A stretch of DNA of 64,000 nt, taken from Azophilus sp965220425 (GTDB lineage: Bacteria > Pseudomonadota > Gammaproteobacteria > Pseudomonadales > Azotimanducaceae). Location: contig OZ244830.1 of the NCBI GenBank assembly GCA_965220425.1, positions 3,410,001 through 3,474,000 on the forward strand. Reading direction: 5' to 3'. The notes beneath the pieces were generated by a model. That model saw nothing but the letters and a program-made list of their open reading frames with translations, did not search any database and had not been told where the DNA came from. This document shows, one piece after another, positions 34,902 to 43,835 of this stretch. How positions within the stretch are numbered: position 1 is the stretch's first letter; each line of letters begins with the position of its first letter. The translations under genes and the position numbers were made by a program.

Positions 34902-35321
34902 ATGGCGGATTTCGACACCAGGGAGCAAATCCAGGAAAGCCTGGATGCATCGCCGTTCAGCGCCTTTTGCGGATTCCGGATCGAGGAAGTGGACAAGGTC
35001 GCCGGCCGAATCGTCATGAGCATGCCGATGCGGCCGGAAATGGAACGCCTGACCGGATCGGGCCAGATGCACGGCGGCCCCATCGCCTGCCTGGTCGACA
35101 CCGCGGCCTGCTATGCCTGCATGCTCGTCCTCGGTCACGGCGTGCCCACCATCAATTTCCGCATCGACTACCTCCGGCCGGTCATCGATGCCGACCTCAA
35201 GGCCGTGGCCCAGGTACGGCGCGCCGGACGGACCGTCGCAGTCGCAGACGTCGACGTCTACAACGACGGCGGCAAACTGATCGCAACGGGCCGCGGAACA
35301 ATGAGCACGAACGCTGGATGA
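34902..35321 (+). CDS. PaaI-type hotdog thioesterase
   Basis: 139 residues with the hotdog motifs SGQMHGGPIACLVDTAACYAC (catalytic HGG-D region) and TINFRIDYLRPV, and a last strand RTVAVADVDVYNDGGKLIATGRGT. Such enzymes hydrolyse acyl- or aryl-CoA thioesters in the cytoplasm. It lies between a dehydrogenase and an acyl-CoA ligase, which fits a CoA-based degradation route. ATG 34902 gives the usual family length. Confidence 0.85.
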   Translation: MADFDTREQIQESLDASPFSAFCGFRIEEVDKVAGRIVMSMPMRPEMERLTGSGQMHGGPIACLVDTAACYACMLVLGHGVPTINFRIDYLRPVIDADLKAVAQVRRAGRTVAVADVDVYNDGGKLIATGRGTMSTNAG

Positions 35322-35340
35322 GGCGCCGGGGCAAAGCCGA

Positions 35341-36843
35341 ATGACGGGCCACCACCGGAATCTGGGCGATGTCATGGGCGACCGCCGGCTGTCCGATGAC
35401 GTTGCGATCGTCAGCGTCGACCCGGACGAGGGCGTACGCGAGTGGCGCTGCCGCGAAATCGAGGCAGGAACGCTCGCCTACGCCGCCTTGGTCAAACGCC
35501 GTGGCATCGAACCGGGCTCCACGGTCGGCCTGTTCTCGAAAAACTCCGTACACAACCTGATGGCCTACCAAGGCATCATGCGCGCCGGCTGCGGCTGCGT
35601 AACCGTCAATATCAGACAGCCGGCCGCCATCATCCGCTACATCTGCGACGATGCGAACATCCGCTTCGCGTTCACGGATGAGAACGCCCATGCGCTCATC
35701 CCGGAAGACATCGAGCAAGTCCGGCTCGGCGCCATCGAAACCGAAGCATCGGCACCCCCGCTGCCCCAGGTGGACCAGCACTCCACCGCCCTCATCCTCT
35801 ACACGTCCGGCTCCACGGGCCGCCCGAAGGGCGTCGTCCTCTCCCATTTCAGTCAGCTTTCCATGGTCGATGCCGTTACCGGCGGCACCGACAGCCGGTT
35901 GTTCGCCGGCCAACGCGGCATCGTGGTGGCGCCCATGTTCCACATGAACGCGCTCGTGTTCATCGCTTCGTTCCTCAAGGGCGGGGGCTCCATCTTGCTG
36001 ATGCCGAAATTCGAGGCAACGGGATTCGCCGATGCCATCGGCACCTATGGCGTAAACGTCATAACTGGCGTACCGACCATGATCGCGATGCTGCATTCGA
36101 CCTGGCGCGATATCGGCAGGCCGGTCTTCACCGGCGTCAATACCGTCTACATCGGCTCGGCGCCGGTGACCGAGGCCATCGTCGAGCAGTCTCTGGAGAT
36201 GATGCCGAATGCGCGGGTGCTCAACTCCTACGGCACCACCGAAACCGGCGGCGGGCTGTTCGGCCCCCACCCGGACGGGTTTGACCGTCCGCCGACATCA
36301 GTCGGTTATCCGGGAGAACATGTCGAGATGCGGCTCAACGACGACGGGGCGCTGGTCGTCAAGGCACCCAGCATGATGACCGGCTACCTGAACCTGCCGG
36401 AACTCACGGCAAACCGGCTGAATGACGGCTGGTTCAACACCGGCGACCTGTTCGAACGCGACGAAAACGGCTTTTTCTTCTTCAAGGGAAGAGCCGACGA
36501 CATGTTCTTATGCTCCGGCGAGAACATCTATCCCGGCGAAGTCGAACAGGCCATTGAGTCTTCGCCCAAGATCGTACAGGCAGCGGTGGTACCCGTACCG
36601 GATGCCATCCGCGGCCAGATGCCCGTGGCGTTCGCGGTAGCGGCCGAAGGCCCGGTCAGCGAGCGGGAAGTGCAGGATCACGTGAGAGCGAATGCGGCGC
36701 CTTACCTCTACCCGAGACGGGTCTGGTTCGTGGATGCCCTGCCGCTCGCCAGCACCACCAAGATCGACCGCAGGGAACTGATGCAGCGGGCCGGGTCATT
36801 GGTTGCCGCAAACGGCAATCATGCAAGTGCGCCGGTGCGCTGA
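35341..36843 (+). CDS. AMP-dependent acyl-CoA ligase
   Basis: 500 residues. ATP-binding loop LYTSGSTGRPKGVVLSH (about 155-171), adenylate motif NSYGTTETGGG, GWFNTGDLFERDENGFFFFKGRADDMF (about 360-386), SGENIYPGEVE and the catalytic lysine in STTKIDRREL near the end. It activates a carboxylic acid to its CoA ester; the substrate is unknown. Starts 20 bases after the thioesterase gene and ends 43 bases before the truncated amidohydrolase. Confidence 0.9.
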   Translation: MTGHHRNLGDVMGDRRLSDDVAIVSVDPDEGVREWRCREIEAGTLAYAALVKRRGIEPGSTVGLFSKNSVHNLMAYQGIMRAGCGCVTVNIRQPAAIIRYICDDANIRFAFTDENAHALIPEDIEQVRLGAIETEASAPPLPQVDQHSTALILYTSGSTGRPKGVVLSHFSQLSMVDAVTGGTDSRLFAGQRGIVVAPMFHMNALVFIASFLKGGGSILLMPKFEATGFADAIGTYGVNVITGVPTMIAMLHSTWRDIGRPVFTGVNTVYIGSAPVTEAIVEQSLEMMPNARVLNSYGTTETGGGLFGPHPDGFDRPPTSVGYPGEHVEMRLNDDGALVVKAPSMMTGYLNLPELTANRLNDGWFNTGDLFERDENGFFFFKGRADDMFLCSGENIYPGEVEQAIESSPKIVQAAVVPVPDAIRGQMPVAFAVAAEGPVSEREVQDHVRANAAPYLYPRRVWFVDALPLASTTKIDRRELMQRAGSLVAANGNHASAPVR

Positions 36844-36885
36844 CGCGAAGGAAACACTGGCTGAATGCGGGAAGAGAGGAGTCCC

Positions 36886-37428
36886 ATGACACACTCTCCA
36901 TCAACGACATCGAGCAACGCATCGGTTTACCGATGCGCACTCGCCCTGGTAATCGGTTGCGGCGTCTGTGCCTGTGATCGCGCCGCGGATGAGTCCTCTG
37001 TCCCTGTCGATCAACCAACCGCCATCCACGCATTCACAAACGTCAACGTCGTGTCGATGACATCGAACCGCGTCGACAACGGCCAGACCGTCATCGTCTC
37101 GGCAGGACGAATTACCGGGATCGAGCCTTCCGCAAGCGTTGCGATACCGCCGGCGGCTCAGATCATCGATGGCAGCGGCAAGTACCTCGCTCCCGGCCTT
37201 GCAGACATGCACGCGCACCCCATGACCACCGCGGACCTCGATGCCTACCTGGCCAGCGGCGTGACCCTGATCCGCGCCATGTGGGGAGAGCCCGCCGTGC
37301 TGGATCTGCGCGAAGGCGTTGCTTCGGGCGATGTCGCGGGTCCGCGGATCTTCACCGGCGCGAACCGGTACGACATCTCGATTCCCGACCCGAACGGCGA
37401 GATCCTCGAATGCAGGAGAATCCTGTAA
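36886..37428 (+). pseudogene. Amidohydrolase lipoprotein, truncated after the first third
   Basis: 180 residues. The signal/lipobox VIGCGVCAC, the N-terminal beta domain NVNVVSMTSNRVDNGQTVIV and the HxH motif GLADMHAHPMTT are intact with a good ribosome site (GAGGAG). After VAGPRIFTGANRYDISIPDPNG the protein ends in ECRRIL, made from the leader of the next gene. A deletion has removed about 290 codons up to the NRAMP ribosome site. The enzyme core is missing, so it is inactive as a hydrolase. Confidence 0.8.
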
Positions 37429-38798
37429 TGGCCGAAGAGTCCACCCAACAGCGGCCAGCCTATCCCCTCGGCAACGCCATACCCCAGGCCGTCCTGCAGC
37501 GGCAGGCCGCCGACCTCGCCCGCGCCCGCCGCCGCGGCCTCATCGCGGGCCTGCCCACCTACCTGAAGCTCGGCGGGCCTGGTTTCATCGGCGCGGCGCT
37601 GACGCTCGGCGCCGGCACCATGACCTCCTCCATGCTCGCCGGCGCCGAATTCGGCTACCGGACACTGTGGGTCTACTGGGTGGCGGCAGGTTCAGGCATG
37701 TTCATGATGGCCGCCATGGCCCGGTTCACCTGCCAGGGCGGGTTCAACCTGATAGAGAAGCAGGCGGAGCTGCACGGCTGGTTCCTGGCCAGGGTGCTCA
37801 CGGCATCCGTCGGCATGGTCACCGTCGCGGTCGCCTTCAATTTCGGGCAGGTGGCGCTGGGAACGCACCTGATCGACAGCCTTGCGCAGATCGACGGGTC
37901 CGGATTCCCGCAGGAATTCAACTGGCCCCTGTACATCCTCGTGACAAGCTGGATCGCCCTGAGTTACGGACGCGCCGGTTCCGGCGGCACGAATCTGCTC
38001 GAAGCCTTCATGAAGTGGAGCCTGGCGGCGATGATCCTCTGCTTTACCGCCTGTCTCGTCGTGGTCGGCATCGACTGGCCCGCCGCCCTGCGGGGAACCT
38101 TCGTGCCCTGGCTGCCGAGCGGCGTGATGGGTATCGACCTGTTCATCGCCTCCACCGCCGCGGCGATCGGCGTCGCTGACTGGGTGCTCTACCACTTCAC
38201 GGCGCACGTGAAGGGCTGGAGGCGCGAACACGAGGGGCTCGCCCGGGTCGACCTGATCGCGGGCTTTTTCGTGCCCTTCTTCGTCGTCAACTTCCTGATC
38301 GTTTCGGTTTTCGCGGGCACGCTCTACGCCAGCGGGGACATTCCCCGCAGCGCGGCGGAACTGGCCGGCTCCCTGGTGCCGCTGCTCGGGGAGACGGGCG
38401 CCCAGTACGCATTCATGATCGGGTTCCTGGCCGTTCCCGTGACATCCACGATCGGCCTCTGCCTGCTCTCGGCCATGGGGATTCACGAGGCATTCGGCTG
38501 GAAACCCGACGTGCGCTCGTGGCGCTGGAAGGTCTGCCTGCTGCTGCCGCAGATCGGCTTTCTCGCGGCCTGGTATCCGAGCCCCGTCATGCTCATCATC
38601 ATCATCGCCGCCGCGCTGTCGCTCACCAACAACATCGTCGGCTGGTCGTTCTACATGCTGTTGAACGACCGCAGGCTGATGGGCGCGGCACGCTGCAAAT
38701 CGCGAATCTGGAACCTGGGGGTGATGGTCCAGATCACGCTCCTGAACTGCGTCGCCACTACCTATGTCTTCAATCGCCTGGGCTGGTGGCAGTCATGA
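37428..38798 (+). CDS. NRAMP-like transporter with altered metal-site motifs
   Basis: 456 residues with about 11 hydrophobic segments and clear NRAMP architecture (KLGGPGFIGAALTLGAG in TM1, GGFNLIEKQAELHGW, STAAAIGVADWVLYHF in TM6). The metal-binding DPGN of TM1 is replaced by GAGT (about residues 61-64), and the MPH of TM6 is also absent. A canonical Mn2+/Fe2+ transport mode is therefore unlikely, and a different substrate should be considered. The ATG shares a base with the stop of the truncated amidohydrolase; its own AGGAGA site lies inside that ORF. Overlaps the next gene by 4 bases. Confidence 0.85.
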   Translation: MAEESTQQRPAYPLGNAIPQAVLQRQAADLARARRRGLIAGLPTYLKLGGPGFIGAALTLGAGTMTSSMLAGAEFGYRTLWVYWVAAGSGMFMMAAMARFTCQGGFNLIEKQAELHGWFLARVLTASVGMVTVAVAFNFGQVALGTHLIDSLAQIDGSGFPQEFNWPLYILVTSWIALSYGRAGSGGTNLLEAFMKWSLAAMILCFTACLVVVGIDWPAALRGTFVPWLPSGVMGIDLFIASTAAAIGVADWVLYHFTAHVKGWRREHEGLARVDLIAGFFVPFFVVNFLIVSVFAGTLYASGDIPRSAAELAGSLVPLLGETGAQYAFMIGFLAVPVTSTIGLCLLSAMGIHEAFGWKPDVRSWRWKVCLLLPQIGFLAAWYPSPVMLIIIIAAALSLTNNIVGWSFYMLLNDRRLMGAARCKSRIWNLGVMVQITLLNCVATTYVFNRLGWWQS

Positions 38799-39073
38799 AA
38801 CGGTTCGATATCGACCGGCAAGTGGGCCCGATGCGGCTGCGGGCCTGGTTCCTGGTCGCCAATTTCGGGTTCAACGCCCTGGCCCTGTACGGGCTGTCCC
38901 GCGTCATGGTCGAGGGCTCGGGGGTCGGGATACTGATCGTCGGCATCCTCGGCACCCTCGGATGCCTGGCGGTTCTGTCGCAACCGAATCGATCCGGCAC
39001 CGATGGACCAGACGGTGCGTCACAGGGCGATGCCGCTGAACACGAAGCAGGCGACAATCAGGCGCGGCCTTGA
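38795..39073 (+). CDS. Small membrane protein
   Basis: 92 residues with two predicted membrane helices (LRAWFLVANFGFNALALYGL and VGILIVGILGTLGCLAVL) and a hydrophilic, acidic C-tail rich in Gly, Asp and Ala. No family recognised. The ATG overlaps the stop of the NRAMP-like gene (ATGA), so it may be a partner of that transporter. Confidence 0.65.
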   Translation: MKRFDIDRQVGPMRLRAWFLVANFGFNALALYGLSRVMVEGSGVGILIVGILGTLGCLAVLSQPNRSGTDGPDGASQGDAAEHEAGDNQARP

Positions 39074-39123
39074 CGTGCCCGACCCATCCATCGGCGATTA
39101 AGCGATCCAGAAGGAGACATCCC

Positions 39124-41160
39124 ATGATTCGCATCATTCCCCTATTTGCCATTGTCTTGCTCACCGGGGCCTGCTCGCCCGAAGTTTCCGAATCCGTTCA
39201 GGGTGATACGGCCATCGTCGGTGCCCGGGTCGTCGATGTGGCAACCGGCAGCTTGCTGGAAGATCGAACGGTCGTCGTCGACGATGGCCGGATCGTCCGC
39301 ATCGCCCCGAGTACCGAGGTCACGCTGGCTGAAGATGTCGCCGTGGTCGACGGAACCGGGCTTTTTCTACTGCCGGGACTGGCCGACATGCACGCGCACG
39401 TCTTCGGCGGGCATACCCTCACTCTGTACCTCGCAAACGGCATTACCACGATTCGCAACATGTGGGGCGATCCGGAGGCGCTGGCGCTGAAACAGGGCAT
39501 CGAAGACGGGCTCATTGCGGGACCCCGCATGGTCACGTCCGGTCATCTGCTGGACGGAGCGCCGAAGATGTGGGCCGGGTCCACCGAAGTCACCGATTCC
39601 GGCCAAGCCGCGTCCCTGGTGGCCCAACAGGCCGCCGACGGCTACGACTTCGTGAAGGTCTATTCGAACCTCTCGCCGGAAGTCTTCGACGCCATCATGG
39701 CCGCGGCGGCGCAGCACGGCATCGAGGCATCGGGCCATGTGCCGCAGGCCGTGCCGTTCATGCACGCGGTGCGCTCGGGCATGCGGACCAGCGAGCACAT
39801 GATCGGCACCCTGTCCGTCGTTTTCACCGACGAAGGCTGGCCGAGCCCCGACCTTGCGGCCTACGACCCGCGAGCCGCCGAGTTCGCCGCAAAGATCGGG
39901 CGTGGCGAGATCGATCCGGATACGCTCATCGACCCCGGGAGAATTGAACAGGTGGGCACGGAACTGGCCAATCTCGATTTCTGGCTGGTTCCCACCATCG
40001 ACGTCATGAAGAACTTCACCAACCTGTCCCGCCGGCAGCATCCCGACGCCATTCGTTACCTGACGCCCGTTGACAGGCAATTGGTCAGAATGCTCGAAGG
40101 TTCGGATTTCGCCGGCGCCCCACCGGATGTCATGGCAGGCTAGGACATCCTCTATGACGTGCGCGCCCGCATGTTACGCGACCTGCACGGGCAAGGCGCC
40201 CGGGTGCTGGTCGGCACCGACGATTCGCTGCTGTCGGGTTTTGCGGTGGTCGATGAGATGCAATCGCTGGTGGATGCGGGACTCACCGCGGCAGACGTAC
40301 TGCGCTCGGCAACGATCGAGGCCGCAAACTACCTGGGCGAGCCGGGCGGGTTCGGTGAAGTGACGGAAGGTGCGGCAGCCGACCTGATTCTCGTCAGCAG
40401 CGATCCCCTGCAGGACCTCGAGGCGCTCCGGCTTCCCGATGGGGTAATGCGCGCAGGCAAGTGGTACACGCGCCAGGAACTCAACGGCATGCTTGAGGAA
40501 CTGGCGGCAACGACCGCCGCAGTGGAAGCCGAGTTCGAATCGGCTCCCGCAATTCCACCGGAAGCAGGTGCGCGCTCCGACTTCCTGAGCGATTCCGGCG
40601 GCGCGGTCAGCATCGCCTCGGTCCAGAACGGCGATGAGACCACCGTCACCGCGGCTATTCGCGGTGACGGCGCCTGGCGGACATTCCTGATCCGTTCCAT
40701 CGCCGGGGCGCTGGTGGTGGAAGAGAACGGATCGTCGGCCCTGCGTGCCGAATCAAGCGAAGACGGCTGGCGACTGCACATCGGTTCACAGGCGGTTGGC
40801 CGTGCCGTACGGGGCGACGCCGCGGCCGTGTTGACGGGGACACCCGCCGATGTCCTGATTCTCGATGCGGCCGTGGGACTCCTCGCCGAAGGCGATTCCC
40901 GCGACATCGTCGCATGGCGGTGCGGCCCCGCTGTCGATTGCGGCGCAATCGCACCGGAAACGCTGACCGTCACCGGACTGGGCACACGGCTTATCCGCGG
41001 CCATCGGGGCTACGAGTCGACAAACGTTTACGATGTCGTGCCGGCTGCCGACGGCGACGCGGGTTCGATCAGGTATTGGATGGCACCCCCGGGACTGTTC
41101 AGCGGCGGCCCGGTCCGGATCGAAACCGACGGTGCTCCGTCCTGGCGGCGCATACGTTAG
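39124..41160 (+). pseudogene. Amidohydrolase lipoprotein gene split by in-frame TAG
   Basis: One continuous frame of 679 codons interrupted only by TAG at 40141-40143. The first part (339 residues) has lipobox LLTGAC, HxH in LADMHAHVFG, Lys in YDFVKVYSNLS and His in ASGHVPQAVP and TSEHMIGT. The second part resumes with DILYDVRARMLRDL, the Asp motif LVGTDDSLLSG and GAAADLILVSSDPLQDLEAL. A C-terminal beta-rich extension of about 200 residues is not seen in the paralogues. Ribosome site AAGGAG before ATG 39124. Without readthrough the product lacks the metal-binding Asp. A nonsense mutation is most likely; readthrough or sequence error are the other options. Confidence 0.82.
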
Positions 41161-41556
41161 ACATCGCCTGCAACCCGGGCTTTCCATCGCACCGCCACTG
41201 AAACACAGGGCGTGCTCCCGCCGCGTGCTCGACGTGCTGGTAAGCACGCCTGTGCGCACTCTGGTCCGCGCCACCCAGCGTTTTCACTACTCTTGCCAAC
41301 CTCGCTACGCTCATTCACGAACAGGTGCGGTTAGGGAGACAGGTAGAGACAGATAGATATGGGTGGAAACACGTGTCTGGCGTCCCCTAGGGTACTGATT
41401 CTTAACCCCAGAAAATGTGGAACACCTGATGAATAACAGATATAACCTTTTAAATTCAATAGGTTATATATACTCTCTTTTTCCCACTTTTGGCGATAGT
41501 CCGCGTTGGTTTCAAATGAAACCAAATTATTGAAGGTACCTATGGTGTCATTTGGT
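41161..41556. other. Gene-free stretch with second tRNA-Glu-like end sequence
   Basis: No supported gene in about 400 bp. TGGCGTCCCCTAGGG at 41378-41392 matches the reverse complement of a tRNA-Glu 3' end for 15 bases and is followed by an AT-rich patch (TTTTAAATTCAATAGGTTATATATA), much as at 21542-21616. The last 8 bp (CATTTGGT, 41549-41556) are the left copy of the IS66-element target duplication. Confidence 0.5.
41549..41556. repeat. IS66-element target-site duplication, left
   Basis: CATTTGGT directly before the left terminus, repeated exactly at 44759-44766. Eight base pairs is the duplication length typical of IS66-family insertion. Confidence 0.9.
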
Positions 41557-41633
41557 GTAAGCGTTCCGTCGTTCCGTGACGGGTAGCTTCGGGCACTGGT
41601 AACACAGTTCGCGTTGCGCTATGGTCGCGCGCC

Positions 41634-43835
41634 ATGGCGTTGGACAGGGAAGTTGGTGTCGCGGCGGCGGGCCCGTGGCCTGCCGAGCCGGACTGGCGGC
41701 TGCTGTACGAGCGGGCCGAGACGGCGGAAGCGCGCGCCGAGGAACTGCGCTGGGCGGAGGTGGCGGCGCGCACCGAGGCCGGCTCGTGGAAGTCGCGGTT
41801 CGAGGTGGCCCGCCGCAACCGGCAGGAGGCGGTCGAGGAGACCAAGCGTGTGCGCCGCGTCGCGAAGGACGCCCTGTTCCTGGAATCCGAGGTGGCGCGC
41901 CTTACCCGGTTGCTCCGGGAGGCCGGCGCCGACCCGCGCCGGCGCAGCACGATCATGTCGTTGCGTATGGAGGTCGAGCGGCTGCGCAAGGCGGTGCCGG
42001 GCGCGGACGTTCAGGCGCGAAAGATCCGCAAACTGCACAAGGCCCTGTGGAAGGAGCGCGTCGACAATGGCTCGCTGCGCCGGCTGCTGCACGACACCGT
42101 GCGACTCTATGACGATACGAGGATGCTGCGCGACCAGCAGGAGCGGCTCCGGTTGCTGTCGGAGGAGTGCCGTCAACTGCGCCGCGAATTGAAGGCGACC
42201 GACAAGCTCAAGGACCGGCTGAAGGCGCGGTTGCTGCGTGCGGCCGAGACGGTGCGGTCACTCTCGCCGGTCGCTCAGGACGCCGAGTTGCGCAAGGCGC
42301 TACGCCGGTCGCGGCGGCAGAAGACCGCGCTCAACGCGCTGAGGAAGGAGAACGCCCGGCTGCGGCGGACTGCGAAGGCGTCGCAGGGCCGGGTCGGGAC
42401 GCTGGAAGCGGAGCTTGCGAAGCTGCGCTCGACCGCGGCGGTGCTGTCGAAGACGCTGTACGGGCGCCGGAGCGAGAAGCGGGAGACGCCAGGCACCGGT
42501 CGCCGGCGCGGCCAGCAACCGGGCGCACCCGGTCACGGCCGCACGCCACGCCCCGGGGTCGAGGAGCGGGTCGAGGTGCACGACCCGCCGGCCGAAGCGC
42601 GTAACTGCACCGCCTGCGGGAACCCCTACGTGGCGAACGGCGCCGGGGAGTCGTCGCTTCTCGAGATCGAGGTGCGCGCTCACCGCCGGGTCATCCGGCG
42701 ACCGCGCTGGCGGCGGACGTGCGGCTGCGCGTCATCGCCGACGGAGGTCTCGGCGCCGGCGGCGCCGAGGCTGTTCCCGAACACGGCCTACGGCACCAGT
42801 GTCTGGTCGCGCTTCCTGTTCGAGCACTACGCGTGTCTGCGCCCGCTGCATCGCGTTGCGGCCTGGCTGGGGGACCAGGGGTTGCCGGTCGCGGCCGGTA
42901 CGCTGGCCAACAGCGTGCCCCGCTTCGTGCCGCTGTTCGAGCCCCTCGCCGAGGCGATCCGCGTGCATCAGAACGATGCCGCTCTGCGCCATGCCGACGA
43001 GACCGGCTGGCGGGTCCAGGCCCTGCGCGGCGAGGGCCGGTCGGGCCGCGCCTGGCTGTGGGCCTCGGTCAACGAGGACTCGGCCTACTTCCACATCGAC
43101 GCCTCGCGCAGCGCCGAGGCGGCGCAACGGCTGTTCGGTGCGCTGGCGCCCGGCACGGTGATCGTCTGCGACCGCTACAGCGCCTACAAGAAGCTGGCGC
43201 GCCTGCTGGGCGAGCTGATTCTAGCCTGGTGCTGGGCTCATCAAAGGCGCGATGTCATCGAGTGCGCAGCCGGTCAGGTCCGCCTGGCCGGCTGGTGCCG
43301 GGCCTGGCTCGAACGGATCGCCGCGGTCTACCGCCTGAATAAGGTCAGGCTCGGTCATTACGATCCCGCTCTTACGCGCCAGAGCACCGAGTTCGACCGG
43401 GCGCAGGTTGCGCTTGAGGCAGCGCTCGACAGCCTGTTCGCACGCGCCGCTCGGGAACTCGCCGAACTGCCTGACGAGGCGCGCGAAGGCCGCGCGCTAC
43501 GTTCCCTGGTGAACCACCGAGAAGGGCTGACCGTGTTCGTCGACCGACCGCACGTTCCGATGGATAACAACCTCGTCGAGCGGCTGCTCCGCGGGCCGGT
43601 GATCGGACGCCGCCTGTCGTTCGGCTCCGACTCCGAGACCGGCGCGAAACTCGCGGCGCTCCTGTACTCGGTGGTCGCCACCCTGAACCTGAACGGCATC
43701 GATGTCCTGCGCTGGCTTGAGGCATGGCTGGCGGCGTGCGCGGACAACGACGGCCAGCCGCCGGCCGATCTGTCGCCCTGGCTGCCCTGGTCAATGGACG
43801 AGGCGCGCCGGCGCGAACTGGCGGCGCCGACGTGA
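41634..43835 (+). CDS. IS66-family transposase with long coiled-coil N-terminus
   Basis: 733 residues. About 1-300 are rich in Arg/Glu/Leu heptads and probably form a coiled coil. A zinc-finger-like CTACGNPY...CGC segment follows, then the DDE nuclease: Asp in RHADETGWRV, Asp in VIVCDRYSAYKKL and Glu in VPMDNNLVERLLRGPVIGRR. The N-terminal part is much longer than in common IS66 TnpC (about 510-530). It may compensate for the missing TnpA/TnpB. Its TGA overlaps the GTG of the DUF4338 gene. Confidence 0.93.
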   Translation: MALDREVGVAAAGPWPAEPDWRLLYERAETAEARAEELRWAEVAARTEAGSWKSRFEVARRNRQEAVEETKRVRRVAKDALFLESEVARLTRLLREAGADPRRRSTIMSLRMEVERLRKAVPGADVQARKIRKLHKALWKERVDNGSLRRLLHDTVRLYDDTRMLRDQQERLRLLSEECRQLRRELKATDKLKDRLKARLLRAAETVRSLSPVAQDAELRKALRRSRRQKTALNALRKENARLRRTAKASQGRVGTLEAELAKLRSTAAVLSKTLYGRRSEKRETPGTGRRRGQQPGAPGHGRTPRPGVEERVEVHDPPAEARNCTACGNPYVANGAGESSLLEIEVRAHRRVIRRPRWRRTCGCASSPTEVSAPAAPRLFPNTAYGTSVWSRFLFEHYACLRPLHRVAAWLGDQGLPVAAGTLANSVPRFVPLFEPLAEAIRVHQNDAALRHADETGWRVQALRGEGRSGRAWLWASVNEDSAYFHIDASRSAEAAQRLFGALAPGTVIVCDRYSAYKKLARLLGELILAWCWAHQRRDVIECAAGQVRLAGWCRAWLERIAAVYRLNKVRLGHYDPALTRQSTEFDRAQVALEAALDSLFARAARELAELPDEAREGRALRSLVNHREGLTVFVDRPHVPMDNNLVERLLRGPVIGRRLSFGSDSETGAKLAALLYSVVATLNLNGIDVLRWLEAWLAACADNDGQPPADLSPWLPWSMDEARRRELAAPT

